A stretch of DNA of 64,000 bases from Prevotella sp. (GTDB lineage Bacteria > Bacteroidota > Bacteroidia > Bacteroidales > Bacteroidaceae), in contig JAEETC010000002.1 of the NCBI GenBank assembly GCA_016286585.1, positions 21,251-85,250 on the forward strand. Direction: 5' to 3'. Within the stretch, counting starts at the first letter, position 1, and the number at the start of each line of letters is the position of its first letter. Made by a program: the position numbers and the translations under genes. The notes beneath the pieces were generated by a model that was given only the letters and a program-made list of their open reading frames with translations, was not told where the DNA came from and searched no databases. Below are positions 40,481-49,583 of this stretch, piece by piece.

Positions 40481-42676
40481 TCAGTCGGCGAGGGTGAAGT
40501 CGAGCTGTTTGCGCTCGAGGTTCGCACGGGCCACCTGGATGCGGATGGGATCGCCCAACTGGTACTTCGTGTGATGACGACGGCCGACGATGACAAAATT
40601 CTTCTCGTCGAAGTCGTAATAGTCATCACCGAGGTCACGGATGGGAATCATACCCTCACAGTGGGTCTCGTCGATCTGGGCGTAGATGCCGTAGGAGGTG
40701 AGACCAGAGATATGGGCATCGTAGGTGTTTCCAATCTTATCGGCCATGAACTCCACCATCTTGTATTTGATGGAGTCGCGCTCGGCATTCTGCGACACCT
40801 GTTCCATATCGCTACAGTGCTCACAATACTCCTCGTATTTGTCCTTATTAGCCGAGCGGGCTCCATCCTGATATTTCGTCAACAAACGATGTACCATCAT
40901 ATCCGGATAACGACGGATGGGCGAGGTAAAGTGAGTGTAATAGTCGAAGGCGAGACCATAGTGTCCGATATTATGAACACTGTATTTAGCCTTCATCATA
41001 GCCCTCAAGGCAACGGTTTCGATGGCATTCTGCTCACGAGTCCCCTCAGCATCAGTCATCAGCGCATTAAGTGACTTGGTGATGGCACCTTTCGTGCCGC
41101 TGGTCTTCACCTTATAGCCGAACTTCGACACAAACTGACGCAGGTTCTCGAGTTTCTGGGGATCGGGCTGGTCGTGAATACGGTAAGGCAGGGTCTTAGC
41201 CTTCTGCCCCTTCTTCACACGGCCTATGGACTCTGCGACAGTCTTATTCGCCAGCAGCATAAACTCCTCAATGAGCTTATTGGCATCTTTAGATGTCTTG
41301 AAGTAAGCCTTGACGGGTTTGCCCGTTTCGTCGATGTCGAAGTGGAGTTCCTCGCGGTCGAACTTCACGGAGCCGTTCTTGAAGCGGGCAGCACGCAGTT
41401 TCTTGGCAAGGGCATCGAGTTTAATGAGTTTGTCAGCGTATTCGCCTTTGTAAGGATTCTTCTTAGTGGCAGGGGGCGCAGGCTCACCTGTGCCGTCCTT
41501 CACACCATTGTCCTCCAAGATCTGCTGAACTTCCTCATAGGCATAGCGACGATCACTCTTAATCACCGTATGGGCGAGATGCCACGTCTTGATGTTCGCC
41601 TCATCGTCCATCTGGAAGATGACGCTGTAGCAGAGTTTCTCCTCATTGGGGCGTAGCGAACAGATGAAGTTGCAAAGGCGCTCTGGCAACATGGGGATAG
41701 TACGGTCGACAAGATAGATGCTCGTAGCACGGTTATACCCCTCCTTGTCGATGGTGGAGCCTTCCTTCACGTAGTGGCTAACGTCGGCAATATGCACACC
41801 CACCTCCCATAATCCATTCTCCAGCTTACGGATACTGAGGGCATCGTCGAAATCCTTGGCATCCTTGGGGTCGATGGTACAGGTGAACACGTCACGGAAG
41901 TCCTCACGACGGGCAATCTCCTGCGGCGTGATGGTAGCGTCGATCTTCTCTGCCGCCTCCTCCACATTCTTCGGATACTTATACGGCAGGTTGTACTGGG
42001 CGAGGATGGCGTGCATCTCGGCGTTGTTCTCACCTGTCTTTCCGAGGATATCAACCACGGAGCCGATGATGTTCTTATGCTCGGCATCAGGCCATTGGAT
42101 AACCTTCACTACAGCCTTATCATCCGTCTTTCCTCCCTTCAGTTTGCGCTTGGGGATGATGATGTCATGGACGAACGTCGAGTCCTGCGGAATAAGGAAG
42201 GCCATATCCTTCTCCACCCTCAGCTTACCCACAATCTGATCATGGGCACGACGGACGATCTCAATGACCATCGCCTCCTTGATATGCTTGTCGCGACGGG
42301 CCATATACGACACTTTCACTCTGTCGCCGTCCATCGCAGACATCGAGTTGCGCTCAGCCACGAACACTGGCGTTCCACCATCGTCTGGCAGGAACGAGTT
42401 ACGACCGCTGGCCTTACGACGGAACACACCCTCCTGCACCTGTGTCTTCAGGTTCAGACGGTAACTGGTGTCGCTGACCTTCGAGAGGAAGTCATCCCAC
42501 GCCATCTCCTCCATCACGTCGATGGCGAGCATCTTCAGCGGATGGGTGTCGAGTTTAAGCGCCCTGAATATCTGTTTGAACGAGAACGTCTCGTTCGGAT
42601 TGTGCTGGAAGAGGTTCTGCAGCAGTTCGCTGACCTGTTTCTTCCCTAACCGTTTTCCACCTTTCTTCTTTCCCAT
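40481..42676 (-). CDS. rnr: Ribonuclease R
   Basis: The 731-aa protein has the RNase II/R layout: basic N-terminus with a winged-helix-like segment (FSFKQIFRALKLD), cold-shock-like domains (about 70-245), the RNB catalytic domain with DPKDAKDFDDA (Asp269, 272, 275, 277 and 278) and LPERLCNFICSLRPNEEK, and a C-terminal S1 domain (about 640-728; SYGIYAQIDE). It is a 3'-5' exoribonuclease that degrades structured RNA in the cytoplasm. It has its own promoter and terminator, and is divergent from the epimerase gene. Confidence 0.93.
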   Translation of the reverse strand: MGKKKGGKRLGKKQVSELLQNLFQHNPNETFSFKQIFRALKLDTHPLKMLAIDVMEEMAWDDFLSKVSDTSYRLNLKTQVQEGVFRRKASGRNSFLPDDGGTPVFVAERNSMSAMDGDRVKVSYMARRDKHIKEAMVIEIVRRAHDQIVGKLRVEKDMAFLIPQDSTFVHDIIIPKRKLKGGKTDDKAVVKVIQWPDAEHKNIIGSVVDILGKTGENNAEMHAILAQYNLPYKYPKNVEEAAEKIDATITPQEIARREDFRDVFTCTIDPKDAKDFDDALSIRKLENGLWEVGVHIADVSHYVKEGSTIDKEGYNRATSIYLVDRTIPMLPERLCNFICSLRPNEEKLCYSVIFQMDDEANIKTWHLAHTVIKSDRRYAYEEVQQILEDNGVKDGTGEPAPPATKKNPYKGEYADKLIKLDALAKKLRAARFKNGSVKFDREELHFDIDETGKPVKAYFKTSKDANKLIEEFMLLANKTVAESIGRVKKGQKAKTLPYRIHDQPDPQKLENLRQFVSKFGYKVKTSGTKGAITKSLNALMTDAEGTREQNAIETVALRAMMKAKYSVHNIGHYGLAFDYYTHFTSPIRRYPDMMVHRLLTKYQDGARSANKDKYEEYCEHCSDMEQVSQNAERDSIKYKMVEFMADKIGNTYDAHISGLTSYGIYAQIDETHCEGMIPIRDLGDDYYDFDEKNFVIVGRRHHTKYQLGDPIRIQVARANLERKQLDFTLAD

Positions 42677-42703
42677 AGACTTGTATTTTTAAGTTCTTTG
42701 GGG

Positions 42704-42711
42704 CAAAGATA
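42704..42711 (-). promoter_or_regulatory. Promoter -7 box for rnr
   Basis: The minus strand reads TATCTTTG, 27 bases before the rnr ATG. Confidence 0.7.
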
Positions 42712-42786
42712 CGAAAAATTTTAGACATAAGAACACAAGAACACAAGTTTTTATGTAGCTTTTGTTCTTTTGTCTCAAAAAAAGAG

Positions 42787-42794
42787 TAACTTTG
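42787..42794 (+). promoter_or_regulatory. Promoter -7 box for the epimerase gene; decides its start
   Basis: TAACTTTG lies between the first open start (42770) and the ATG at 42812, so the latter is the true start. Confidence 0.7.
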
Positions 42795-42811
42795 CACCCA
42801 AATTTAACAAA

Positions 42812-43807
42812 ATGAAGATATTAATCACTGGTGCGAGCGGGTTTATAGGCTCGTTTATCGTGGAGGAGGCACTTAAAAGAGGCTTCGAGACATGGGCGGC
42901 TGTCCGCAAGAGCAGTTCAAAGGAATACCTGCAGGACAAGCGCATCCACTTCATCGAACTGAACCTGTCGAGCCAGCAACAGCTTGTAGAGCAGTTGCGG
43001 GGGCAGGACTTCGACTACATAGTGCATGCCGCTGGCGTGACGAAGTGCCTGAACCGCCAGGACTTCATGCGCATCAACTGCGAAGGAACGAAAAACTTGT
43101 GCGAAGCCATCCTTGAAGTAGGGATGCCATTGAAACGGTTTGTCTACCTAAGCAGTCTCAGCATCTTTGGAGCCATCAAAGAACAACAGCCCTACGAAGA
43201 GATCCGCGAGACAGACATCCCTCAGCCCAATACCGAATATGGACGCAGCAAATTAGAGGCAGAGCATTATCTCGACACACTCGCCTCGCGCATACCTTAT
43301 ATTATATTAAGGCCGACTGGTGTCTATGGTCCCAGGGAGAAGGACTACTTCGTGATGGCGAAAAGCATTAAACAGCATTCCGACTTCGCCGTGGGCTACA
43401 AGCGCCAGGACATTACGTTCGTCTATGTCGAGGATGTCGTGCAGGCCGTGTTCCTCGCACTCGAGAAAGGAGAGAATGGCAGAAAGTATTTCCTCTCCGA
43501 TGGCGAGGTGTATCAGAGCACAACCTTCAGCGACCTTATCCATGAAGAATTGGGGCGCCCTTGGTGGATTCGCATGACGGCACCAGTATGGGTGCTGCGC
43601 GTCATCACCTTCTTCGGAGAATACACCAGTAGACTGACGGGTAAGGTGAGTGTGCTGAACAACGATAAGTTCAACATTCTGAAGCAGCGCAACTGGCGTT
43701 GTGACATCCAGCCTGCCATCGACGAGCTGGGCTATCAGCCGAAGGTCACACTCAAAGAAGGTGTCAGACGCTCCATCAAGTGGTATAAAGACAATGGTTG
43801 GTTGTGA
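42812..43807 (+). CDS. NAD(P)-dependent epimerase/dehydratase (extended SDR)
   Basis: From the ATG at 42812 the protein is 331 aa. It starts with the Rossmann motif GASGFIG (7-13) and has the YxxxK pair Tyr143/Lys147 (YGRSKLEAE) with an upstream YLSSLSIFG strand, so it is an extended short-chain dehydrogenase/reductase acting on a nucleotide sugar or related substrate. The substrate cannot be named. It may be co-transcribed with the PAP2 gene 24 bases downstream. Confidence 0.85.
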   Translation: MKILITGASGFIGSFIVEEALKRGFETWAAVRKSSSKEYLQDKRIHFIELNLSSQQQLVEQLRGQDFDYIVHAAGVTKCLNRQDFMRINCEGTKNLCEAILEVGMPLKRFVYLSSLSIFGAIKEQQPYEEIRETDIPQPNTEYGRSKLEAEHYLDTLASRIPYIILRPTGVYGPREKDYFVMAKSIKQHSDFAVGYKRQDITFVYVEDVVQAVFLALEKGENGRKYFLSDGEVYQSTTFSDLIHEELGRPWWIRMTAPVWVLRVITFFGEYTSRLTGKVSVLNNDKFNILKQRNWRCDIQPAIDELGYQPKVTLKEGVRRSIKWYKDNGWL

Positions 43808-43809
43808 TC

Positions 43810-43840
43810 ATTGAACATTGAAGATTGAACATTGAACATT
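43810..43840 (+). repeat. Heptamer tandem repeat ATTGAAC/ATTGAAG
   Basis: Four copies of a 7-base unit plus ATT lie between the epimerase stop and the PAP2 frame, running into its first codons. Related heptamer arrays occur inside coding regions at 51140, 51675, 52070, 55910 and 58115. Confidence 0.7.
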
Positions 43841-44803
43841 ATAAAACATCTTTTTGAGATAGAGCGGAAGCCGAAGAAGGGGCTGTTGGCAGTGGAATGG
43901 GTCGTCATGGGCTATCTGTTGCTGACGGTGCTTGTGGTATTGTTCACCTTTACGAAAGCCATGAATCCCGAAGCCATGCTCTGGGGCCGGTTCCGTATTG
44001 TGATGCTTACGCTGGCCGTATGGCTCGTGTACAGACTAATACCCTGCCGCTTCACATTGTTATGCAGAATCATAGTACAGATGTTCCTGCTCTCCTGGTG
44101 GTATCCAGACACGTACGAACTGAACAGGCTGTTTCCTAACCTCGACCACCACTTTGCGGCTTACGAGCAATGGCTGTGCGGCTGTCAGCCTGCGCTGTTG
44201 TTCTCCCAGGCCATCTCCCACCCCGTGTTCTCAGAACTGATGCACCTGGGCTACGCATCATATTTCCCGCTGATTGCCCTCGTGTCGCTGTTCTACTTCT
44301 TTTTCCGCTATAAGGAATTCGACCGTGCGGTATTTATCATCCTCACGTCGTTCTTCATCTATTATGTGATTTTTATCTTCCTGCCCGTCACAGGACCACA
44401 GTATTATTATCTGGCAGCAGGGTTGGACAACATCGCCCAGGGTATATTCCCCAACGTCCACGATTACTTCGCCACCCACGACCAGCCACTGCCCATGCCT
44501 GGCTACAGCGATGGTTACTTCTACCAGTGTGTAGCCAGTGCCCATGCCACAGGTGAGCGCCCTACGGCAGCTTTCCCCAGCAGTCATGTAGGCATCACCA
44601 CCATCCTGATGATCCTTGCCTGGCGCAGTCGCAGCCGTCCGTTGTTCTGGGGTATCACGCCACTTTACATACTGATGTGCCTGGCCACCGTCTATATCCA
44701 GGCTCACTACGTCGTCGATGTCATCGGAGGTTGGGTGTCGGCTGTGGTCATTTATGCCGTTTTGCAATTTTTATACGGAAAAATTTGCGCAATTAAAAAA
44801 TAA
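43832..44803 (+). CDS. PAP2-family phosphatase, integral membrane
   Basis: The protein (up to 323 aa) has six or more TM helices and the PAP2 signature: GERPTAAFPSSHVG, then IQAHYVVDVIGG with the final His/Asp. It resembles the PAP2/inositolphosphotransferase-like group, which acts on lipid phosphates at the membrane. No ATG is available before TM1: the first, at codon 26, falls inside it. The TTG at 43832, inside a heptamer repeat, is therefore used with reserve. It follows the epimerase gene, so a joint role in lipid or glycan modification is possible. Confidence 0.78.
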   Translation: MNIIKHLFEIERKPKKGLLAVEWVVMGYLLLTVLVVLFTFTKAMNPEAMLWGRFRIVMLTLAVWLVYRLIPCRFTLLCRIIVQMFLLSWWYPDTYELNRLFPNLDHHFAAYEQWLCGCQPALLFSQAISHPVFSELMHLGYASYFPLIALVSLFYFFFRYKEFDRAVFIILTSFFIYYVIFIFLPVTGPQYYYLAAGLDNIAQGIFPNVHDYFATHDQPLPMPGYSDGYFYQCVASAHATGERPTAAFPSSHVGITTILMILAWRSRSRPLFWGITPLYILMCLATVYIQAHYVVDVIGGWVSAVVIYAVLQFLYGKICAIKK

Positions 44804-44807
44804 TACC

Positions 44808-44815
44808 TACCTTTG
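44808..44815 (+). promoter_or_regulatory. Promoter -7 box for greA
   Basis: TACCTTTG starts 5 bases after the PAP2 stop. The implied transcript has a leader of about 115 bases before the greA ATG at 44939. Confidence 0.65.
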
Positions 44816-44851
44816 CAACCAGAAGAGTAAGGATAAGGACATGCGAGTACT

Positions 44852-44895
44852 GAGGATTCCGACATGGAGAAGGTCGGGATTCTTTTGTTTTTGTC
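44852..44895 (+). terminator. Attenuator-like terminator in the greA leader
   Basis: GAGGATTCCGAC (44852-44863) pairs with GTCGGGATTCTT (44873-44884) over 12 positions including G-U pairs, with a 9-base loop, followed by TTGTTTTTG. It is a textbook intrinsic terminator placed after the greA promoter and 50 bases before the gene, so it should give short leader RNAs and control read-through into greA. Confidence 0.65.
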
Positions 44896-44938
44896 CGCCC
44901 AAGGAAATAGAAAATTATAAATTTAAAATCATAACAAC

Positions 44939-45406
44939 ATGGCATATATGTCACAAGAAGGCTACGACAAACTGGTAGCCGAACTACAACGATTGGAAGG
45001 TGTTGAGCGCCCGAAGGCCTCAGCAGCCATCGCCGAGGCCCGCGAGAAGGGAGACCTCAGCGAAAACTCTGAGTATGATGCCGCCAAGGAGGCACAGGCA
45101 AACCTGGAAGACAAGATCAACCGTCTGAAGATGACCATCTCCGAGGCCAAGGTGGTAGACACCTCCCGTCTAAGCACTGACGCCGTACAGATTCTCTCAA
45201 AGGTAGAGATGACCAATCTCACCAACAAGGCGAAGATGACCTATACCATCGTCAGCGAGAGCGAGGCTAACCTCCGCGAGGGCAAGATCTCCATCAAGAC
45301 CCCCATTGCCCAGGGCCTGCTGAACCACAAGGTGGGTGACGAGGTGGAAGTGAAGATTCCGCGTGGCACCATCAAGTTGAGAATTGATAAGATAACAGTT
45401 GGATAA
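44939..45406 (+). CDS. greA: Transcription elongation factor GreA
   Basis: The 155-aa protein has the GreA layout: N-terminal coiled coil (residues 1-75) with the acidic tip in KGDLSENSEYDAAKE, and a C-terminal FKBP-like domain ending GDEVEVKIPRGTIKLRI. GreA enters the RNA polymerase secondary channel and stimulates cleavage of backtracked RNA. The next gene (HIT) starts 1 base after the stop, so they are coupled. Expression may be limited by the leader terminator. Confidence 0.93.
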   Translation: MAYMSQEGYDKLVAELQRLEGVERPKASAAIAEAREKGDLSENSEYDAAKEAQANLEDKINRLKMTISEAKVVDTSRLSTDAVQILSKVEMTNLTNKAKMTYTIVSESEANLREGKISIKTPIAQGLLNHKVGDEVEVKIPRGTIKLRIDKITVG

Positions 45407-45407
45407 T

Positions 45408-45800
45408 ATGGATATTTTCAGTAAGATCGCTGCTGGTGAGATTCCCAGCTATAAGTGCGCAGAGAACGAGGAATTCTATGCTTTCCTCGACATCAATCCG
45501 TTGGTGAAGGGCCATACGCTCGTGATTCCCCGTCGCGAAGTGGACTATTTCTTTGACATGGAGGACGACGAACTGGCGCGGTACCAAGCTTTCGCCAAGC
45601 GAGTAGCCAAGGCTATCAAGGCAGCTTTCCCCTGCAAGAAGGTCGCCCAGATTGTGCTCGGCCTCGAAGTAGCTCATGCCCATATCCACCTGATTCCCAT
45701 GCAGTCGGAACAGGATGCGGACTTCCGTCGTGAGAAGCTCAAGCTCACACCAGAGGAATTCCAGGAAATAGCCGCAAAGATTCGTGAGGAGTTTGTCTGA
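45408..45800 (+). CDS. HIT-family nucleotide hydrolase
   Basis: From the ATG at 45408 the protein is 130 aa, with the histidine triad HAHIHLIP near residues 91-98 and the N-terminal IFSKIAAGEIPSYK typical of the HIT family, which hydrolyses nucleoside phosphoramidates and similar nucleotides. It is co-transcribed with greA. Its last codons (EEFV, stop) form one half of a perfect palindrome with the end of the convergent manC gene. Confidence 0.88.
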   Translation: MDIFSKIAAGEIPSYKCAENEEFYAFLDINPLVKGHTLVIPRREVDYFFDMEDDELARYQAFAKRVAKAIKAAFPCKKVAQIVLGLEVAHAHIHLIPMQSEQDADFRREKLKLTPEEFQEIAAKIREEFV

Positions 45801-45815
45801 TCAGACAAACTCCTC
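45786..45815. terminator. 30-bp perfect palindrome built from two convergent gene ends
   Basis: GAGGAGTTTGTCTGA (45786-45800) is followed at once by its exact reverse complement (45801-45815). Each half is the last five codons (EEFV, stop) of the gene on its strand, so the hairpin is wholly coding. It probably acts as a bidirectional terminator for the greA-HIT and manC transcripts. Confidence 0.7.
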
Positions 45816-46895
45816 TCCATATTTCATTTGCACCTCGCTGGCGTATTTCTTCACCAGCGACGAAGAGTCGCCCTTCTTACAGATCAGCAAGACATTATCC
45901 TGCTCCACGACAATATACCCGTCAAGCCCGCTGATCACGCCCAGACGTCCCTTCGGCAGTCGGATAATGTTATTACGACAGTCCTCCATCTCTACCAGAG
46001 AGTCGATCACCACATTATCGGCTTCCACCTTGCTCATGGCCTCGTAGATGGCATGCCATGTGCCTAAGTCAGCCCAACCAAAGTCGCATTTCATCACATA
46101 CACATTACGGCTCTGCTCCAAGATGGCATAGTCGAGCGAGAGGTTAGGATAGCGGGGATAGTTCTCTTCCACATACGCCATCTCCTCCTCATAAGTATAG
46201 TTCACGCGATTCAGCCTAAGAGTACGTAATACAATAGGGAAGATGGCCTCAAAGCTCTGGATCAGATGAAGCGCATTGGAGATGAAGATACCCGTGTTCC
46301 AATAGAACTCCCCACTCTCCATGAACATCTTCGCAAACTCGCGCTCAGGTTTCTCCGTGAACGACTTCACCATATACACGTCAGGCTTGCAGCTCAGGTC
46401 GCCCAGCTGGATATAGCCATAGCCAGGCTCAGGCCTCGTCGGCTTCACGCCCATCGCCAGCAGCACGTTATTCTCCGATACATAGCCAAGCCCTACATTG
46501 AGACAGTAGATAAACCGTTCCTCGTCGAGAACCAACTGGTCTGAAGGCACCACGATGACGTTTGCCTCAGAATTGCGTTTTAGTATCCGCATAGTAGCCC
46601 AAGCCACACTAGGTGCCGTATTCCTGTGAATCGGCTCTACGAGGATGTTCTGCTCCGTCAGACAAGGCAGTTGTTCCTGCACCAATGCCAGATACTCCTT
46701 ACACGTACATATATATATATTCTCCTTGGGAATGATCTTGCACACACGATCCACCGTTGACTGCAACATGGTCTTTCCTGTGCCAAAGAAATCAATAAAC
46801 TGCTTGGGATAGGCATTTCTACTAGCCGGCCATAGTCTCCGACCCCTGCCTCCTGCGAGTATCACGCAAAAGTTTTTAGCATCCTTGATATCCAT
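45801..46895 (-). CDS. manC: Mannose-1-phosphate guanylyltransferase
   Basis: From the ATG at 46895 the protein is 364 aa. It has the nucleotidyltransferase signature LAGGRGRRLWPASRNAYPKQF, then VEPIHRNTAPSVAWA and TFTEKPE-like KSFTEKPEREF, as in ManC/GMPP, which makes GDP-mannose from GTP and mannose-1-phosphate. It lacks the C-terminal isomerase domain of bifunctional forms. The frame stays open to 46988, but the likely promoter (TATCTTCG on the minus strand, 46923-46930) lies within that extension, favouring the inner ATG. Confidence 0.87.
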   Translation of the reverse strand: MDIKDAKNFCVILAGGRGRRLWPASRNAYPKQFIDFFGTGKTMLQSTVDRVCKIIPKENIYICTCKEYLALVQEQLPCLTEQNILVEPIHRNTAPSVAWATMRILKRNSEANVIVVPSDQLVLDEERFIYCLNVGLGYVSENNVLLAMGVKPTRPEPGYGYIQLGDLSCKPDVYMVKSFTEKPEREFAKMFMESGEFYWNTGIFISNALHLIQSFEAIFPIVLRTLRLNRVNYTYEEEMAYVEENYPRYPNLSLDYAILEQSRNVYVMKCDFGWADLGTWHAIYEAMSKVEADNVVIDSLVEMEDCRNNIIRLPKGRLGVISGLDGYIVVEQDNVLLICKKGDSSSLVKKYASEVQMKYGEEFV

Positions 46896-46980
46896 GAATA
46901 TAGATTGAGTCATATTTTGCTGCGAAGATACACAAAATATATAATATGCGCAAGTATTTTTAAGTTTTTTATCAGAAACT

Positions 46981-47011
46981 TTTGTCATTTCAAAATTTTA
47001 TCGTACCTTTG
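46981..47011 (+). promoter_or_regulatory. Promoter of tRNA-Leu
   Basis: TTTG (46981-46984), 19 bases, TACCTTTG (47004-47011): a full-consensus promoter 38 bases before the tRNA. Confidence 0.8.
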
Positions 47012-47048
47012 CACCCGCTTTCCGATGGGAATCCAGTCGCGTTGATAT

Positions 47049-47130
47049 GCCCAGATGGCGGAATCGGTAGACGCGCTGGTCTCAAACACCAGTGGGGCAA
47101 CCCGTGCCGGTTCGACCCCGGCTCTGGGTA
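47049..47130 (+). tRNA. tRNA-Leu (anticodon CAA)
   Basis: The 82-base gene folds as a tRNA with acceptor stem GCCCAGA/TCTGGGT, anticodon arm CTGGT-CTCAAAC-ACCAG giving anticodon CAA, a long variable arm as in class II tRNAs, T arm GCCGG-TTCGACC-CCGGC and discriminator A. The 3' CCA is not encoded. It reads UUG leucine codons. Confidence 0.93.
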
Positions 47131-47160
47131 CTAGGGTTCCCTAAAACAAACGGAAACAAG

Positions 47161-47191
47161 GTGCTGTAAGACAAAACTTGCAGCACTTTTT
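47161..47191 (+). terminator. Terminator of tRNA-Leu
   Basis: GTGCTGTAAG (47161-47170) pairs with CTTGCAGCAC (47177-47186), followed by five T residues. It could also end the convergent GH35 transcript. Confidence 0.82.
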
Positions 47192-47238
47192 CTTTCCCAA
47201 AATCCAATCTCAACGTCCCCCAATTTTCGGCTCAGTCG

Positions 47239-49539
47239 CTAGAATTTGATATTAAACTTATATTCTGGAATGACCTCAACATCCTTGATTTCAACAACTG
47301 AACCGTTCTTGAAATCTGGAACAGTCTGTTTGGGCAAGTCGTGCAGGAACGGGGCATCGGCACGCAAAGGGCGGAAGTAGAAAGTCAGCGGGTCGGTCTT
47401 CAGGTCGTTGTAGTATCGCTTCAGGCCGATAGTCCATGGTTCACCATGATAGAACTCATCCTGCACCAGCTGACCCTTCATAAAGGCCATCGCCACATCG
47501 CCGACGTAGTTGATACGGAGGAAATATTCTTGCACCTGTGATGCATCCTGCTGTGCGACACTGACAGACATACGCCTCGGCCCAGCTTTCTTAACCTCGA
47601 ACTGAGGTGCGACGTATTCCACGCTGGCAGTCTGCTCCTTGAAGCTCAGTTTGCTGGGATATACCACATAGCTGACGGTGTTCCGTCCAAGGCAGAGCAG
47701 GTCGGCACCATCCTCGCGAGGCAGCACGGTGGCATCGGCTATCAGCAGCCGGCCGTTTACCTTCAGGGCATTCAATGCCTGCTGTCGCGTCAGCGTTGTC
47801 ACCTTGATACCTTTATACGTGAAGGTGCTCTTCAGACCAGGCACAGGGCGGAAGGTTTTACCGCCTGCAAACACATACTCTGGCTTTACACCTTCAGGCG
47901 CAAAGAAGAAATAGTGAGGTGCGCCCTTGTCTGAGATCTTCATCAGTGGCTGCGCCGTGGCATATTTCAGGAGTTGGCCGTCCATGTCCAGATTGAAAGG
48001 CAATATCATGCTTACGTCCTTGGGGAGTGTGACGGGGATGGAAATGGTCTCTTTCTTCAAGTTAAGTCTTACCACTCCCGTTTGATTGTGGCGCAGTGTA
48101 TCGTGGTCTTGGAAATTCACCAGGAACAGGAATCCGCTGTCATCCTTCATGCGAGCGGCATAGCGCAGGTCATCGCGGTTCTGCGGCGTCATCTTCTCCC
48201 AACCCTCTGGCAGCACCGTTTCCATCGGAGCCAACTTATCGCCGAAGTCAGCCAGGAACGAGTGCAGCAGTCGCAGGTTGCGATACATCTTCCCCTCCAG
48301 TCCAAACTCGCCTATTGGTGCCTGGAAATCATAGCTAATCTTCGGCATACCCATCGGCTCATCGTTAAACGACCCCACACCACCTATCTGCTTAGGTGTA
48401 CTTCCACCGTGATACATATAATAGCCTATGCCGTTGCTTCCGCTGCCTAATGTGCGCACCATCAGACCCTCGGCAGCTTCAGCCGTCACGATGGGCCGTG
48501 CGGAATAGATCATCTGGATACCAGCGCCCATCTCGGCACAGAACGAGGGATAGTCCGAGGGGTTATAGCGTGTGGGAGCATAGTCGGCCTCCTTCGTCAG
48601 ATCCTTGAACATCAGGAATTTCGACATATGGGGCTTGGCCCAGAAGGGATAGGTATAGGCGGCCGTCACGGGAATGGCCTCACCTTCTATCACGGCAGCA
48701 TTTCCCCAGCCCGTAGCCGTAAAGAACGGCACATCGATGCCCGCCTCCTGCGCCATCTGCTTCAGCAGCTGCATGTGCAGGGTTCCCATCTCGGCTCCAG
48801 TGGCCTTGTGAGCCTGATTGCCCACGCCAATCATAGCCTCACCGGCATTATAGCTGGCCGCAGTATGATCCTTGGGTTCACCTGGGTAGCAGATGGCCCA
48901 CGGAGCCGCAGAGTGCTGCATCTCGTTCTCCACCTGACAGCCGATAATCGGACCGCCGTCCTTGTAGTAGAGTCCTTTCAACTGCTTGCCAATCTCCGTG
49001 TAGAGCCGCTTCACGATCTTCAGATACTCAGGATCGTTGCTCCGCACTTCCAACGGCTTGGCAAACAACCAGTCAGGCAGACCGCCACTACGAATCTCGC
49101 CGTGGCAGAACGGGCCAATACGTACGATAACAGGCATATCGTGCTTCTTGCACAGTTCTATAAAGCCTCTGAGGTTGCGCTGTCCGTCCCAGCGGAACTG
49201 GCCCTCCACCTCCTCGTGCAGACTCCAGAATACATACGTCGGCACCACCGTCACGCCGCCAGCCTTCATTTTCAGGATTTCCTCCTCCCACTGCTCGGCC
49301 GGATAGCGTGAGTAGTGGAACTCGCCCATCACGGGGATCACGGGCTTGCCCCCGATGCTTATATAGAAGCTGTTCACGTCTATGCGCTCCCCTTGCGGGT
49401 TTGCACCGCCCATCCGTAGATGGTCGCTCTTAATCACCTTCGGCTGGTCAGGAGCCGTCAGCTCGTAAACCCGCTGCGCATTGGCCATCAGCACCATGCT
49501 GAGCAATGCCATTGTCATGAAAAACCTTGTCTTCATCAT
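47239..49539 (-). CDS. GH35 beta-galactosidase, secreted
   Basis: From the ATG at 49539 the protein is 766 aa with a signal peptide (MKTRFFMTMALLSMVLMANAQ). It has the GH35 fold: MGEFHYSRYPAEQWEEEILK, PTYVFWSLHEE, acid/base Glu206 in QVENEM and nucleophile Glu336 in FCAEMGAG. Regions after residue 400 are beta-rich accessory domains. It probably removes terminal beta-galactosyl residues in the periplasm or at the surface. The frame stays open far upstream, but that part overlaps the divergent AraC gene and has no protein features. Its promoter carries a motif shared with the sugar-transporter promoter. Confidence 0.87.
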   Translation of the reverse strand: MMKTRFFMTMALLSMVLMANAQRVYELTAPDQPKVIKSDHLRMGGANPQGERIDVNSFYISIGGKPVIPVMGEFHYSRYPAEQWEEEILKMKAGGVTVVPTYVFWSLHEEVEGQFRWDGQRNLRGFIELCKKHDMPVIVRIGPFCHGEIRSGGLPDWLFAKPLEVRSNDPEYLKIVKRLYTEIGKQLKGLYYKDGGPIIGCQVENEMQHSAAPWAICYPGEPKDHTAASYNAGEAMIGVGNQAHKATGAEMGTLHMQLLKQMAQEAGIDVPFFTATGWGNAAVIEGEAIPVTAAYTYPFWAKPHMSKFLMFKDLTKEADYAPTRYNPSDYPSFCAEMGAGIQMIYSARPIVTAEAAEGLMVRTLGSGSNGIGYYMYHGGSTPKQIGGVGSFNDEPMGMPKISYDFQAPIGEFGLEGKMYRNLRLLHSFLADFGDKLAPMETVLPEGWEKMTPQNRDDLRYAARMKDDSGFLFLVNFQDHDTLRHNQTGVVRLNLKKETISIPVTLPKDVSMILPFNLDMDGQLLKYATAQPLMKISDKGAPHYFFFAPEGVKPEYVFAGGKTFRPVPGLKSTFTYKGIKVTTLTRQQALNALKVNGRLLIADATVLPREDGADLLCLGRNTVSYVVYPSKLSFKEQTASVEYVAPQFEVKKAGPRRMSVSVAQQDASQVQEYFLRINYVGDVAMAFMKGQLVQDEFYHGEPWTIGLKRYYNDLKTDPLTFYFRPLRADAPFLHDLPKQTVPDFKNGSVVEIKDVEVIPEYKFNIKF

Positions 49540-49561
49540 TTCTACATTTGTCTTTTGGGTG

Positions 49562-49569
49562 CAAAGATA
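49562..49569 (-). promoter_or_regulatory. Promoter -7 box for the GH35 gene
   Basis: The minus strand reads TATCTTTG, 22 bases before the GH35 ATG. Confidence 0.7.
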
Positions 49570-49583
49570 CAAAAATCCCCGCT

